DNA of 64,000 nucleotides from Zygnema cylindricum (lineage: Eukaryota; Streptophyta; Zygnematophyceae; Zygnematales; Zygnemataceae). The DNA lies in the NCBI GenBank assembly GCA_037447655.1, contig JBBHKE010001207.1, forward strand, positions 261,521-325,520, in the 5' to 3' direction. Made by a program: the position numbers and the translations under genes. Below the pieces are notes generated by a model. That model worked only from the letters and a program-made list of their open reading frames with translations. It searched no databases and was not told the origin of the DNA. This document shows, one piece after another, positions 33,045 through 45,147 of this stretch (position 1 is the stretch's first letter; each line of letters begins with the position of its first letter).

Positions 33045-33599
33045 TACACCGTCAATCGCTATTAGAGTATATAACGCCAATTCGGTGCCCTTTTAAAAAA
33101 AAAAAAAACCCGAAATACAATCCATAATTCTATTTTTTCCATTATTCTAATTAGGTTTTTTTTTCAATTAGCGTTAATAAGGAAAGTACACTGCGATGGA
33201 AATAGTGTGTCGTGCGGACAGGGTATTTCCGTACGAAATGGTACTTTTTGAATTACAAAGGCATAAAAAGACACTTAACATTATTGCGCACACATGTGAA
33301 TGTGCACTGGAAGAAAGCGAGTCAAACTCGTCTACAAAAATCAAGTTCTCATATGTTCGTCCGTCGACCGTGTGAACGGCGCGACGGCGTAAAAATTGTC
33401 AGATTTTGTACCAATACACATAGTACTGTAGACATTGAAAGGGCGGGTATTTATTATTCAGGACAACCCAAATTACAGTTAGGGATTAATTAGTATATAT
33501 ATTTTTTTTCAAAAAAAAAAAATTCCCGATTAGTGTTAATAACACTTTTTTTTTTTTTACGCTATTTATTCCTTTACTCTAATAGCGATTGACGGTGTA
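33045..33599 (+). mobile_element. A10: A-family MITE (555 bp), tandem with A9
   Basis: Same ends and interior as A9, separated from it by CTG only. On its right the sequence runs into a CAGTA array (33598-33632). Confidence 0.9.
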
Positions 33600-33632
33600 C
33601 TGTACAGTACAGTACAGTACAGTACAGTAGTG
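33598..33632. repeat. CAGTA pentanucleotide array at the A10 edge
   Basis: About six copies of TACAG/CAGTA start inside the last bases of A10's GTGTA end. Confidence 0.85.
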
Positions 33633-34036
33633 TAGTTGTAGAAAAGTACGGCTGTCACGTAAATGCTGGATGTCCGGCATTTACGGACATTGGAAAACGT
33701 GTGCGTCTACCAAAAGTTCGATCGCCCGGCCCTTCCAGAATGTCGACGCGTCGAACCATAATAAGATATGGGTGCTATTAAACCCTATGGAATTCAATGT
33801 ATCGCAAATTGATGGATGTTTCGTATATTATCTTCCGTACACATTCAGCTAGCGCGATTGTATCGCCACGCTACAGTACTGTACCCGACGCGTGAAGTAT
33901 CAGCAACGAGGTACATGCACATAAGTAGCACACGTGCACTGTACGGCGGGCCAGTCACTGGGAAAAATGTGCCGACATAACTTGAACAACGTTTAATATA
34001 AGGGGGATAAGGGTGTCGTCCATCAGGCGATGTCAG
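33633..34036. other. unassigned stretch
   Basis: No element ends or coding signal were recognised. Confidence 0.4.
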
Positions 34037-34039
34037 TAA

Positions 34040-34985
34040 GGGCGTGTGCCCATGTGTTCAAGTAAGGGTTTTTTCCCGTCGTTTACACAGAAAATGGGAC
34101 TTCCAACGAGAAAATATTACGCCGTACGAAAAATGGGCAAAAACACAAGTACATTTTGCGTCATCTTGGAAGTTGGAAGGTACGGCAATTTGGCGTTATT
34201 ATCAACGCGACCCATTTCCAGCTCATCTTCACACTTGCACTGGAATCAAATCGCGACCTGATTTTAATCAAAATAACATCCTATTGACGAATAGGAAACC
34301 TGGATTGCATGCGTCAAACGTTTTCAAAAAAATTTGCACGAAGGAAAGTACACGCTATTTTTTTCACTGCTCGTCACGAGCATGCACATAAGAAAATGAC
34401 AAACTTGTACGGAAAAAAACTTGCAGGGGTCTCGAACCTCCACTTTCCTTCATGGGTCCTTTGCAAAAGTTTACGTCGTCCTCGTCTCTCTTCCTCTTTC
34501 TCACTCGATCGCTCTTATTTCTCTCTCCCCTAAATGAAATGCGGCAATGATGGTTAAAAATGAAAGATATATTTTTTTATCTTTTTTTTGAATATCTTTG
34601 GTGGTAGTTTGACGGCATATCGAATGATAAAAGATAAATAAAAGAAATCGGAAGCCATGGCGGAATGTTTACGTACTAATGACGTCATAGCGTGGCGTGA
34701 CTTCGCAACGTCAAAACCCTAAACATCTCCGATGTCAGAAAAACCTCGACGTCTACAACCGTCGTCGTTTTTGTAGACGTCACTTATTTTAGGAAGTTTC
34801 GCAGTAATCTACATTTCGTTTCGTAGTCTGTCGCACATATTGTAGACGTCTACGACTGTCACAAATTTGAAGTAATGAAAGCGCAAGTAATGAATGACAT
34901 ATGAACATTTTGAAAAGTACACCGTAAAATCTGCGCTAAATTCCAAAGTAACGTTTCAAAATTTCGGTTACATGGGCACACGCCC
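34040..34985 (+). mobile_element. E1: E-family PIF/Harbinger-like MITE (946 bp)
   Basis: It starts GGGCGTGTGCCCATG and ends CATGGGCACACGCCC, flanked by TAA on both sides (34037-34039 and 34986-34988). E2 is a full-length relative of 954 bp. No transposase. Confidence 0.85.
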
Positions 34986-34988
34986 TAA

Positions 34989-35764
34989 GGGTGCGTCTCT
35001 ATGTACTTCAAACTTAGAGATTTTTTTTTGTTTTTTAGCGCAGATCCGGCGGACCCGGATTTCGGGTGTCCCTATGTGTACCAAACGAAATTGCCACTTA
35101 AGGGCGTGACGATTGTATACGTCGACAAAGCCCGTAACGGCTGTCAACGTCTACAATCTATGATGACGCACGTTATTTTTCGTAGCTGCTTGTGACGTCG
35201 CGCGACTTTTCGTGACATTGTAGACCTACCGCCCTCCAGCCTGTGCCGTTTCACGGTTGAAGAAGATGCGTTTTGCCTTTGCGTCTATTGTCGGCAAACG
35301 TGAAATGGCATAAGAACCTTGAGACCCCTGCAAAAAAAAAATCCGTACCGGATGGAAATGGACAAAACAAAACAAACTGTGCTACTCTTTGTCGTATTAG
35401 ACAAAAACGGACAAAACATAGCGAATTGTGCACACTTCCACGTCGCTTGAATTCGTTTGAAGTTTTTGAACAAAACATTACACGTGCGAATACGTGTTCC
35501 TATTTGTTTATAGAAAATTCCTAATTTTAAAACACATCGGCCCTGTATTTTAAAGATAAGGTTGAAGATGACGTTTTTTGTCGTCGAAGTGAGTCGAAAA
35601 ACACAAGACGACAACTTGTAGTACATTTTAAATTCGATGATGACGCAAAATGTACTTCATTTTTTTTCTATTTTATTGTACGGTTGAAACTTACGCGGTA
35701 CAGCTCTAAGTTTTACAGGAAAACGACAAAAAAAACCCTTACTTAAGCACACAGAGACGCACCC
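34989..35764 (+). mobile_element. D3: D-family MITE (776 bp) abutting E1
   Basis: It starts GGGTGCGTCTC and ends GAGACGCACCC, flanked by TAA on both sides; the left TAA is the same three bases as E1's right target site. The internal palindrome near 35528-35555 is eroded. Confidence 0.85.
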
Positions 35765-35767
35765 TAA

Positions 35768-36125
35768 CTGGCAGTAATGTTTTTATAAATCAGTTCGTGC
35801 CAGCAATGCAGTTATAGACCTACGTCCCTTATAGCGAAAATAGTCAAAGATTTTCAACGCATAAAATCTGAACGTCATATATGTACGGACGGATAGAAGT
35901 ACGATTTGTAAAAACGTATAGAATCATTATGTATGTACGTGCGTACTTTATCACTGTTCGAATTGAGCCGTTATGTTTTAGACGCAAAGTCCTTTCCACG
36001 GAAGGTCAATGGATGGCAAAAAGAGCGTTAGAGGATATCCTCCGGCAAAGATTTTTTCGTAGGTTTCGGTGGATTTGAATCCACCGTTCGATTATTTAAC
36101 TGGATAAATTAGGGTTGGGATCCAC
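35768..36125. other. unassigned stretch
   Basis: No element ends or coding signal were recognised. Confidence 0.4.
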
Positions 36126-37125
36126 AACACCGTGTATCGCTACTAAGGGTATGTCCCCATGTGCATAAGTAAGGGTTATTTTCTGTCGTTTTATTGTAAA
36201 ACTTAGCGCCGTATTGCCTAAGTTGCAACCGTACGAAGGAATCACAAATTTGTAGAGTACAATTTGCGTCATCCTCGAACTTTGGATGTACCAAAACTTT
36301 GTCGCCTTGTGTTTTTCGACCCACTTCCACGACAAAAAACGTCATCTTCAACCTTACGATCAAAACACATGCGCGATGTGTTTTAAAAATAGGTGTTTTC
36401 GATAAACAAAGAGGAACATATATTCGCACATGCCGTAATTTTCGAAAATTTTCATACGATTTCCAAGGAAAAAGAAAAGTACAAAATTCGCTATGTTTTG
36501 TCCGTTTACGTTCAAATACGACGAAGAAAAGTACACAATTTGTTTGGTTTTGTCCGTTTTCGTCAAGTACAGATTTCTTTTTTGCAGGGGACTTCAAATT
36601 CTGATGCCATTTCACGTCGACCGGATAGGAGACGCAAAGGCAAAGCGCATTGTCTTCAACCGTGAAACAGCACAGGCTGGAAGGTGGTACGTCTACAATG
36701 TCACGCTAATTATGCGACGTCACAAAGCCGTTCCAAAAAATGACGTGCGACCACAGATTAAAGACGTTGACAGTCGTCACACGTATTGTCAACATATACA
36801 ATCGTCACAAGCGTAAGTTACAGTTTCGTCCTTACATAAGGACACTTGAAATCCGGGTCCGGCGCATCTGCGCTAAAATACAAAGTGAGTTCGCTAAGTT
36901 ACAAGTACATGGAGACATACCCTAAGGTTAATGTTCTTTTTGCCACTTAAAACATCTTTTCCCCATACACACTTGTCGAATTACATATCCGACGGTTGCG
37001 ATTGAAATGAAAGATTCTTAACATTCAATTGGCGCTCTCAAATTGAAAATCAGACAAGTGTGTACGGATAAAATATATTTTAAGTGGCTTAAAAACTATA
37101 AATACAAATAACAATACACGGTGTG
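36126..37125 (+). mobile_element. A13: A-related MITE carrying D4
   Basis: The left end (ACACCGTGTATCGCTAC) is at 36126 and the matching right end (AATAACAATACACGGTGT) finishes near 37125. Between them, outside D4, an imperfect inverted repeat runs 36949-37090 (GCCACTTAAAA...TTTTAAGTGGC). Its left arm resembles sequence after the single A ends at 11532 and 10616. Confidence 0.65.
36147..36922 (-). mobile_element. D4: D-family MITE (776 bp) inside A13
   Basis: It starts GGGTATGTCCCCATG and ends CATGGAGACATACCC, with TAA on both sides (36144-36146, 36923-36925). It is in opposite orientation to D2, D3 and D5. The internal palindrome (36362-36386) is intact. Confidence 0.88.
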
Positions 37126-37566
37126 CAGTGTTGTAGCTCATAAAAGCCCTGATTTCGGTCAGATGACGTTTTTCTCTTAAACGTGATGACTCGCTAAAAT
37201 CTCGTGATGACGTGGAAATCTCAATGATTGACACAGAAGTGGGGAATCTGGCGGGCGGCGTAGCTTACTTTCTTGTGACACTTGTCGTCTCCAAATATTT
37301 TTTAGGTTTACCCCTTTTCTACACAAATGGTTGTACCATCGCAATTTTTGCAATAAAGACTTTGAATGCTTAATCGTGCGAGTAATTTATGGAGAAAACA
37401 TAATGAGTAAAATTGCACAGAAAAAAAAATGTGTAGCCGTCGCAATTTGATTCGTCCAATTAGGGAGTTCATCACTAAACGTAACTTTTGACGCGTAAAT
37501 CAACCGGAAAAAAACTTTTTCCACATATTTATTTTCTTCCCTACCATTTTTCTTTTTTGTTTGTAA
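37126..37566. other. unassigned stretch left of C1
   Basis: No element ends or coding signal were recognised. The last 8 bases (37559-37566) are the C1 target duplication. Confidence 0.4.
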
Positions 37567-38304
37567 CATAGTTTAAAAATAGGTGAAAGTACGCCCATAC
37601 AATATGCCTATTGTACGCAAAACATACAATATGACCTTAAGACCCATATTGTATAGGCGGCAAAATGAAAAAAAATAGTATCAGGGTTGAGTTGCACATC
37701 TATCGATAGAGAATTAAATGTCATGTCTAAAGTTTGAAAAACATTCGGACAAAATATTATTTTCCTGTGAGTTTTGAGGTACTTTTAATTTAAACCTTCA
37801 GATTCGAACGATCTGACGGTCGCTGATCAAAGTAGCGATCTAAGAAGATCACATGAAAAGCCCATTACACAACTTACGATAAGACAATGTGTCGTATTAG
37901 CGTCTGCAATTTTGAAGGCCACGCTGAATAAAGCCTCAAATTGACCAACCAGGCAGCATGGGACGATAAAAAAAAAAATCCACACTGCCAAAAATATTAC
38001 TAAAACTTACCCGTTGGTGGCTGCAAAAACACTTTCCCTAAAAACTATGAACTTCTCTGTACTCTACGCGGTTTTTTTTTCCCAGTTCTTTTTCCCGCGC
38101 AATGTCATCCTAAGCCGCGTTAGTTCGCTAAAAAAAATCGTTCGGCGGCTTGCGGTGTACTATGATCATACGTCAGATTCGTACGTTCGTACAGGGGTGT
38201 GTACAACGCACACACATACAGTATGCCTACTCTGCGCGAGTTTTGTGCCAAGTTTTGTGTGCTTACCAAAGGCCTACCATAAAAACAGCTACTTTTGAAT
38301 TATG
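37567..38304 (+). mobile_element. C1: C-family hAT-like MITE (738 bp)
   Basis: The ends are CATAGTTTAAAAATAGG and CTACTTTTGAATTATG (imperfect TIRs). A perfect 8-bp target duplication, GTTTGTAA, lies at 37559-37566 and 38305-38312. The interior includes words shared with C6 (CATACAATATGCC, GATCACATGAAAAGCCCAT, ACGCACACACATAC). Confidence 0.9.
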
Positions 38305-38407
38305 GTTTGTAATAACTACTTGATAAATTGTAAGTATAACACGTGTGCAATGGACCCGTCAAATAGGTCTTGGCGCAAAAAAGTGCGTTTATGACCCCAA
38401 AACATAC

Positions 38408-38457
38408 GTTTTTAAGGGTTTTTAAGGGTTTTTAAGGGTTTTTTAGGGTTTTTTAGG
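38408..38457 (+). repeat. short TTTTTAAGGG-type tandem repeat
   Basis: About five units of 10-11 bp (TTTTTAAGGG, later TTTTTTAGGG). It resembles but is not the plant telomere unit TTTAGGG. Confidence 0.8.
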
Positions 38458-38660
38458 TTCATTTGCTAATGCGGCCCAGCATTTTAGTACTTTTTAAATA
38501 TACAACTTAATGTGTGTATCGAAATCGTTACGAAACTAAATTGCATTGCGTATCCAAAACAAATCCGTAACCTCCATACAGAAACGAGCGCGTATCGTGG
38601 TTATAAATTAATAAAATCAACAAGCGCGTGTCGCGTATCGTGAAACTGGCCACCATGCGC

Positions 38661-38881
38661 TACACCGCCAATCGCTATTAGCGTTGTGTACGCTAATCCC
38701 GTCCCGCTTTTTTTATTCTTTATTCTCAAATAGAATTATACACACTATTTAAAAAAAGCCCTAATTCCTAATTAGAGTAATCGATTTCTTCCAAAATTTC
38801 AAAATTCCCAATTAGCGTACACCACGCTAAATAATAGTATACGCTAATCAAACGTACACGCTAATAGCGATTGGCGGTGTA
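38661..38881 (+). mobile_element. A11: A-family MITE (221 bp)
   Basis: Same length and almost the same sequence as A4, with the same perfect terminal ~21 bp. TA stands at both edges. Confidence 0.92.
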
Positions 38882-39570
38882 CAGTACCCAATGTGGATTC
38901 TCACACTATATAGGAATGTTTTTAAAACTCCAGTTATCGCATGTGCCGGCCGTCAGGAAATGGAACTTCGTCGATGAACTTTGTCGGTACTCTACGAAGA
39001 GTGGCCAACTGGTAGCCAGCTGTGAAAGGGTGCGGACACACCACGTATATAATGTCGACAGCCATTAATAAATTTCTGTACCTCATTGTACAAAGTCACT
39101 ATGGTCGAACTAGAAACGGACAAAGTCACGAATCGTGCCAGGCTGGAAGGGTGCAAAAGACGGTCGTCGCAAATACGTCTGTTTCCGCCCAGAATTTTGA
39201 TATCCCACTTTATATAATGAGGAGAAATAGAATATCTTCCACAGCAATATCGTGAATTACAGTAAATCTTGGCCGTTCGACCGGTCCAAGATGTTGAAGA
39301 TGTATACTGCGAATTTTATGTGGATAATATCTGTCAGAGAATATTTTCTATCGTAAAATCTGGAAAAAAAACGGCCAATCTATATTCTTGAATATTGTCG
39401 TTTCGACATCCACAGGGATTTGAAGTCTTAACTTTTGAACCAATCAGGACAATCGACAATCTTTTTGAAGCGACAATGATGACAAAAGCTGCTTTCCTTG
39501 GCTACGGTGACGAGTGATGACATTGGTCTGACACGTGTCACCGTGTCGTTAAAAAAGGGAATTGATCATG
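38882..39570. other. unassigned stretch
   Basis: No element ends or coding signal were recognised. Confidence 0.4.
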
Positions 39571-39722
39571 ACAGTGACTGTTTTGGTTGCGCACAGTCAC
39601 TTACGTCACTTTGTCAAAAAATGTACGTTTGAAGTAAATATTGGTACAAATAAAGTACCGTTGAGTACAAATTTGACGGTCAATCGGTTGGACAACTTTG
39701 ACTTTCAAAATATTGTTTCAAC

Positions 39723-40919
39723 CATAGTTCAAAAGTAGGTGAAAGTACACCCATACAATATGCCTATTGTACGCAAAAAATACAACATACCATAGTTGTT
39801 CATAGCGATTAGTGCGAACGTTTCAATCGCAACGAATTATACGTAACGAACGCATTGAACCTTTTGAACAAATCGTAAAAAATCGTTAATGAATTTCATC
39901 CGTACATTTCCGTACAATTAAAAAAATTACATGTAGCGCAGTTTGTAAGTCTTCCGTTAAATTAGCGCTAAAAAGTTTGTATTATTTGAATAAAAATGAG
40001 ACTTATTGCAAGCATCGTAAATTCCTTCATCAACTGCTAGCGAAGAACGTAAAATTAATCTATGTTGGAACTCTGTCGAACCCAGGTTCAAGCGTCCGTA
40101 AGGGACATTTTTATTAAATTCCGTGATTTTTCTGTTTCGTATTCAATATTTCATGGCGGCTTCTTTCAAAAAAGATTGAAGAAGACGCCCGTACAATTTT
40201 CAAACTTACCACGCAAAAATAGTGTGACGTATCAACGTCTCTTTTCGAAAATGTCTGTATATTTTGATGAAAAGACGGACAAGTTCCGTGGTATTTATGT
40301 TCAGTTCGCTGAACAGAAAGTACAAATAACTATGAAATATCTTTTCCTCGTATTTCGTACATTTCCGTAAATAAAACCGTACATATTACTGAAATTATTG
40401 TACTTTTCTCGTAAATTGTCAGTTTCAGTTTACAATAGACGTTTTTTTTAGATTTTCAAAATTGTCACGAATTATATGTTTCAATCGTAAAATTTGAAAA
40501 AATCGCACGATTTGAACAACACTGCAATATACCCTTAAGACCCATATTGTATTGGCCACAAAATGAAATAAAATAGTAACAGGGTTAAGTTGCACATGGA
40601 TCGATAGAGAATTAAACGTCATGTCTAAATTTGAAAAAAAAACGGACAACTTTTTTTTTTCTGTGAGTTTTGAGCGACTTTTTACTTAAACCGTCAAATT
40701 CGGACAATCGAACGGTCGCTAATCAAAGTAGCGATCTAGGAAGATCACATGAAAAGCCGATAACACAACTTACGATAGGACTATCGTCAGATTTGGACGA
40801 TCGGACAGTCGCTGATCAAAGTAGCGACTTAAGACGATCACATGAAAAGCCCAAAACACAACTTACGAAGAAGGCACCAACAAAAGACCTACAATATAAA
40901 CGCCTTCTTTTGAACTATG
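39723..40919 (+). mobile_element. C2: C-family MITE (1197 bp with insert) carrying G1
   Basis: The ends are CATAGTTCAAAAGTAGG and CTTTTGAACTATG. A perfect 8-bp duplication, GTTTCAAC, lies at 39715-39722 and 40920-40927. Its interior after G1 carries about two tandem copies of a ~97-bp unit (40684-40880; GATCACATGAAAAGCC in each). Confidence 0.93.
39791..40524 (-). mobile_element. G1: non-autonomous hAT element (734 bp) inside C2
   Basis: The ends are CATAGTTGTTCA and TTTGAACAACACTG. The flanks CAACATAC (39783-39790) and CAATATAC (40525-40532) match at 7 of 8. Its right 400 bp match, in reverse, the left end of the hAT element with transposase at 52581. It looks like an internally deleted derivative. 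Confidence 0.82.
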
Positions 40920-41189
40920 GTTTCAACCGCTTAAAAATTTGCCACGCTTGGGAACGTCGGCCTTTATAACAAATTTTGCAAATCACACGACTGGCGAACG
41001 TTTACGGTAACAAAACTGAAGCAACCACATGTAAATAAAAGTGTTGCAGACAGTCACTTTTTGTCTTTACGTGAGCTCCACGGTGTGAGCACATAGCCGC
41101 AAAATTTAAAATTAATCGTGTAAGCGTTACATTGAAATTATACGCAAATTGAAACGAAACCTGACAATTTCTCATCACGCATACTTATG

Positions 41190-41870
41190 AAAGCGTCGAC
41201 GTCACAAATTTTAAAACATTCCGCCATAGTTTCCCGATTTTGTTTTTTCGTCCGTTCTCACTCTACTTGCCACCAAAATAAGCTAAAAGACAGCCAAAAT
41301 AAATATTTTTTATAGATCTTTCATCTGATACCATTCTTGCATTTCTTCATTGCAAGAATTATAAGATAGATGCGTTAAGGGGAGAGGGAGAGAGAGAGAG
41401 AGGTGCTTTCACGAACTTCGCTTTTGCGAAACGGCGTCTGTTGGTCGAAACCCCCTCCACGCCCCCTATACGGAAAATAACTCACGCAAAATAGTCACGC
41501 ACAGACTTGAAACGTGCGGTGGGTTTTTATTTGGTACTCCGCGCTCAAAAATTGTAAAAAACTTCTAGCACGTGCGACAACATTTGCCTATTCGTTTACC
41601 TCATGGAACTTTATTTAAAATCACCTTGCGATGTGATTTTATATAAAGTTTGAAGATGAGTTGGAAGGACGCGAAATGGGGTCGAAATGCGCTAAATGAC
41701 AAACTGCTTCGCGTTAGACGACAAATTACAGTACATTTAAAGTTGTAAGGTAACGAAACTTGTATGCTGTTATTTTCATTTTTTTCGTACTGCTGTAGAT
41801 ATTTTTTTCTAAGTTACGCAGGAAAACGACAGAAAAAATAACTGTAACTTTAGCGCATGCGAAAGTACCC
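41190..41870 (+). mobile_element. F1: F-family PIF/Harbinger-like MITE, left end lost
   Basis: It ends CATGCGAAAGTACCC followed by TTA (41871-41873). The interior matches F2 (ATAGATCTTTCAT, CACGAACTTCGCTTTTGCG). It contains a short GA run (41383-41402). A clear left end was not found, so 41190 is approximate. Confidence 0.65.
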
Positions 41871-41983
41871 TTAGAATGTTGATTGGTAGATAGTGTGGCT
41901 CGATTTCGTCGCGCGTGACGACGCACATTTTTTTCATTTAATTTCAATTGATAATTTACGCTGGTTCGTTTTATTATAGTGTA

Positions 41984-42951
41984 TGTAACAGGATTTCCTA
42001 CCTCTCTCAAAATCCCATTACTTCAATCAATTTCAACCACACATTCCACACATTGGAAAATACGCATCCACATTGAAAAACACTCACATAAGGATAAACT
42101 TTAAATTAGAAGAAGCTTCTGTCCACATAACATTAGCTTGGTCTTTTGCCCTCGTGGCTTAACCCTTCAAATTAAAGTGTTTCCTCTACTCTCCACTCTT
42201 AATAATTCTATCTCTTAACTACTAAAACACTATTTAGTTAGTAAGAGATTTTAATGCAAAAATGCCTTTTCTCCAATTTGGTATTAATCGCTCAAGACCA
42301 AGATCAGCCGGAATTTCCACAAACTTTTCCAAAGGAAAAGATGTCTACTCTCCTCTTACACTTCACTATTTATCCATCATCGCCCTGGACTCGCCAGGCC
42401 AGAGTCAACGCTCCGTTTTAACAGGCTTTTACCTGGGCCAATCATTGATCAGCAAAGACTCAGACTGACCAATGCAAAAACGTGCGAAATCTCTTACTAA
42501 CTACTTAGCACTTTATTCACCAATCAAACGTTACGTTTCACTTCGTAACATTTACGTGCAAAATTGCGTGCAAAACGAAACGCGACTTTGCACGATCGTG
42601 CGTAACAAATTTCGCACGCGAAACTTCTTACAAAATTCCCTTAAGTAGAAGTGACGTTTCGTACTAAAATTTGTACAAAACGAACCACCGTGCATACTAA
42701 ACGTTTCGTTAGAACTTTATGAAACGTACACGCGTAATTTCGGTACTAATTTGTCCCTTAAGCCGTTTCAATGATACCCACTTGTTATTAAGACCCCACG
42801 CTATCACCTAAATACACCTATCGTTATAACTTTTAAAATATAACTCCAAATAGCGTGATTCTTTCGCGCACGTCTACCAAATTTAGTACTCTATAATCAT
42901 AATACCTAAATACCCCTTTATCAACAAGTGAGATCCGCTATTGCTGTTACA
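41984..42951 (-). repeat. solo LTR of the gypsy family (968 bp)
   Basis: It begins TGTAACA and ends TGTTACA, matching 4694-5667 in reverse. It is flanked by GTGTA at 41979-41983 and 42952-42956, a perfect 5-bp target duplication. No internal retrotransposon sequence lies on either side, so it is the product of LTR-LTR recombination. Confidence 0.93.
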
Positions 42952-43025
42952 GTGTACAAAGTATATTTCGTTTTGTGCGTTCTAATTTTTTTTGTACATG
43001 ACTTATATTACTTTAGTTTAAAGAG

Positions 43026-43446
43026 GATTCGTTTCAATTTGCGTCTAAGTTCAACGTAACGCTTAGACGATTAAGTTTCAATTTTGCGGCTAAATGCTCT
43101 CACCGTGGAGCTCACGTAAAGACACTAAGTGACTGTCTGCAACACTTTTATTTACATGTGGTTGCACTTTTATTTACATGTGGTTGCCGCAGTTTTGTTG
43201 CCGTACACGTTTGTTGGCCGTGTGAATTGCTAATTTTATTATAACGGTCGACGTCCGCAAGCGCGGCAAGTTTTTAAGCAGTTGAAACAATATTTTGAAA
43301 GTCAAAGTTGTCTAACCGATTGACCGTCAAATTTTGTACTCAACGGTACTTATTTGTACCAATATGTATTTCAAACGTTCAATTTTTGACGAAGTGATGT
43401 AAGTGACTGCGCAACCAAAACATTCACTCTCATGATCAATTCCCTA
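43026..43446 (-). mobile_element. H2: uninterrupted H copy, an empty site for C2
   Basis: It matches H1 in reverse. At 43281-43288 it reads GTTGAAAC once (complement of GTTTCAAC) where H1 holds C2 and a second copy of the 8 bases. A 25-bp direct repeat (TTTTATTTACATGTGGTTG) lies at about 43146-43189. Confidence 0.82.
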
Positions 43447-45147
43447 AAATATACATGTCAAAGCGGGCAACATTTTTTTCTTTTGATATTGACAGTAGTA
43501 AAACTTCTTCAAGCTGTACGAAAAGCGAGATTTTGTGTGTCTCCATCAAAAACGGCCAAAACGAGTAAGTGTCCCGACCACTCATAAATAAGTTAATTTT
43601 CAGAAGCAAGTGTCATTTGTAGGTTATCCCACGGGAAAGGCGAGTTATCTAATTTATCTCTTTTGTGGTGGCCTGCGCGTAGTTTTGGGGTTACGCGATC
43701 ACATATCGCCATATCAACCTGAAGGAGCGACCTTACGTTATAGAATATGTACGTATCGGGTGACCACCAAGAGATTTCGATATCCCGCCTTTCATTTGGA
43801 AAACTCAAAATTAACTTGCGCAAAATTGAGCCTATGTATTTATTTAATTATGCAGGACAGCTATATACGTTTTCAAATTAGTCTACATAGTTGTACAGAA
43901 TTTGGAAAACGACACGCAATTCGTACCCGGCAAAATCCATGAAAAGTAAAAGGTAAGCGGACACGACAACGAGCTCACTCTATGTTCTATAATACTTTTC
44001 TATCGTATAAACTAATCATTTGTATAAAACCTGGGCTGGATAAACCTAAATTAATTAGTAAACACTTTTTTCAAAACTTGAGATGGAAAACGATTAAGGT
44101 ACAAAAGGGGTAAGAAACAGACAGAACCCATTTATGAACCACATGAGAAAATGGGCCAATTAAATAAAACACACAATACAATGAAAAACCACCCAATCCG
44201 GGGGTAGATCCAAAAAACATTTAGAGCACATACAAGTGCCTCACAACGCCCACCAAACTGGTGCTGTGAAAAATGGTTGTGGAATGCCCCCTTGTGATGC
44301 ACCCACTTACGGCGAGACACTCGACAATAAAAGACTTATACTATGAAAATAGTGTAGGAAACAATACTAAGATATGCCCAAATAATAAACAACATATCAT
44401 AGTGAGTCTTAAAGTCATCATTGAAACAAATTGTAACAAAATACCAACGCTTGGAGATGGAGTTTCAAGTGGGAATAAATCACGATGAAGTCTATATACC
44501 ATTCCAAATAGACCTCGCGGAAAGGTAAGCGGACCGATCAAACCATTAGTAAAGGATTCACAATCCCAGTTAAACAATTCAGGAGGGTTGTGCACTTGAA
44601 CATACGAAATGTTGTCTTTATGTGATGGAGGGTAAAAACGAAAAAGCTTCTGCAATCACTTACAAATTTGAAGATTGGGTGAAAAAATAACGAGTTTGAA
44701 AAAATCGAGAAGTCTTGGCGGTTTGACTTTGGTGGGAAACTTTATGCATTTTACATATGGTGCTTAGAAATGAGGTTAAAAAAAAAGGGATGGCACGAAA
44801 GTATCAATGATTTAATACACGTTCTTTTGGTTCAAGGACCTCCCAATCTCATCGACACTGATTGTTAATCACGCAATCACCACCCGCTTTCGTATTTGGT
44901 GGGAAACTTACCGCCCAAGGAAAAAACATGAGTTGTTATATTCAAGTTATAACGTTAGTAAATATCTTTGGACAACGAGGCCAACGGAGAAAAAGTTCCT
45001 TGGAACCGTTGGCGAAAGTGATGGGGGTTGGAAGAATACAGTCGCAGGTGAGGGCAAAATAAGTGGTAACACCTTATAACATTAAGACAACTAACGAGTT
45101 ATCAATCACTCAAAGGCGGTTGCCGTTGTACAAGACTTAATTTAACT
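43447..45147. other. unassigned stretch
   Basis: Several open frames of 60-110 codons occur (43610-43942 plus strand; 44132-44655 minus strand) but I recognise no domain and no introns. Possibly an old element remnant. Confidence 0.35.

Larger units (their letters stand above)
39575..41162 (+). mobile_element. H1: older repeat split by C2
   Basis: The two parts, 39575-39722 and 40928-41162, match the uninterrupted reverse copy H2 at 43026-43446. H1 marks (from GGGAATTGATCATGA to GCAAATTGAAACGAA) run through both copies. Its ends and class are unknown. Confidence 0.8.

Noticed and set aside
43610-43942. 110-codon plus-strand frame
   Set aside because: No recognisable domain, no conserved copy in the window, and no promoter-like context.
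44132-44655. Minus-strand frames that look somewhat protein-like
   Set aside because: I could not match them to any family, and the two frames do not join by a convincing intron; left as unassigned.
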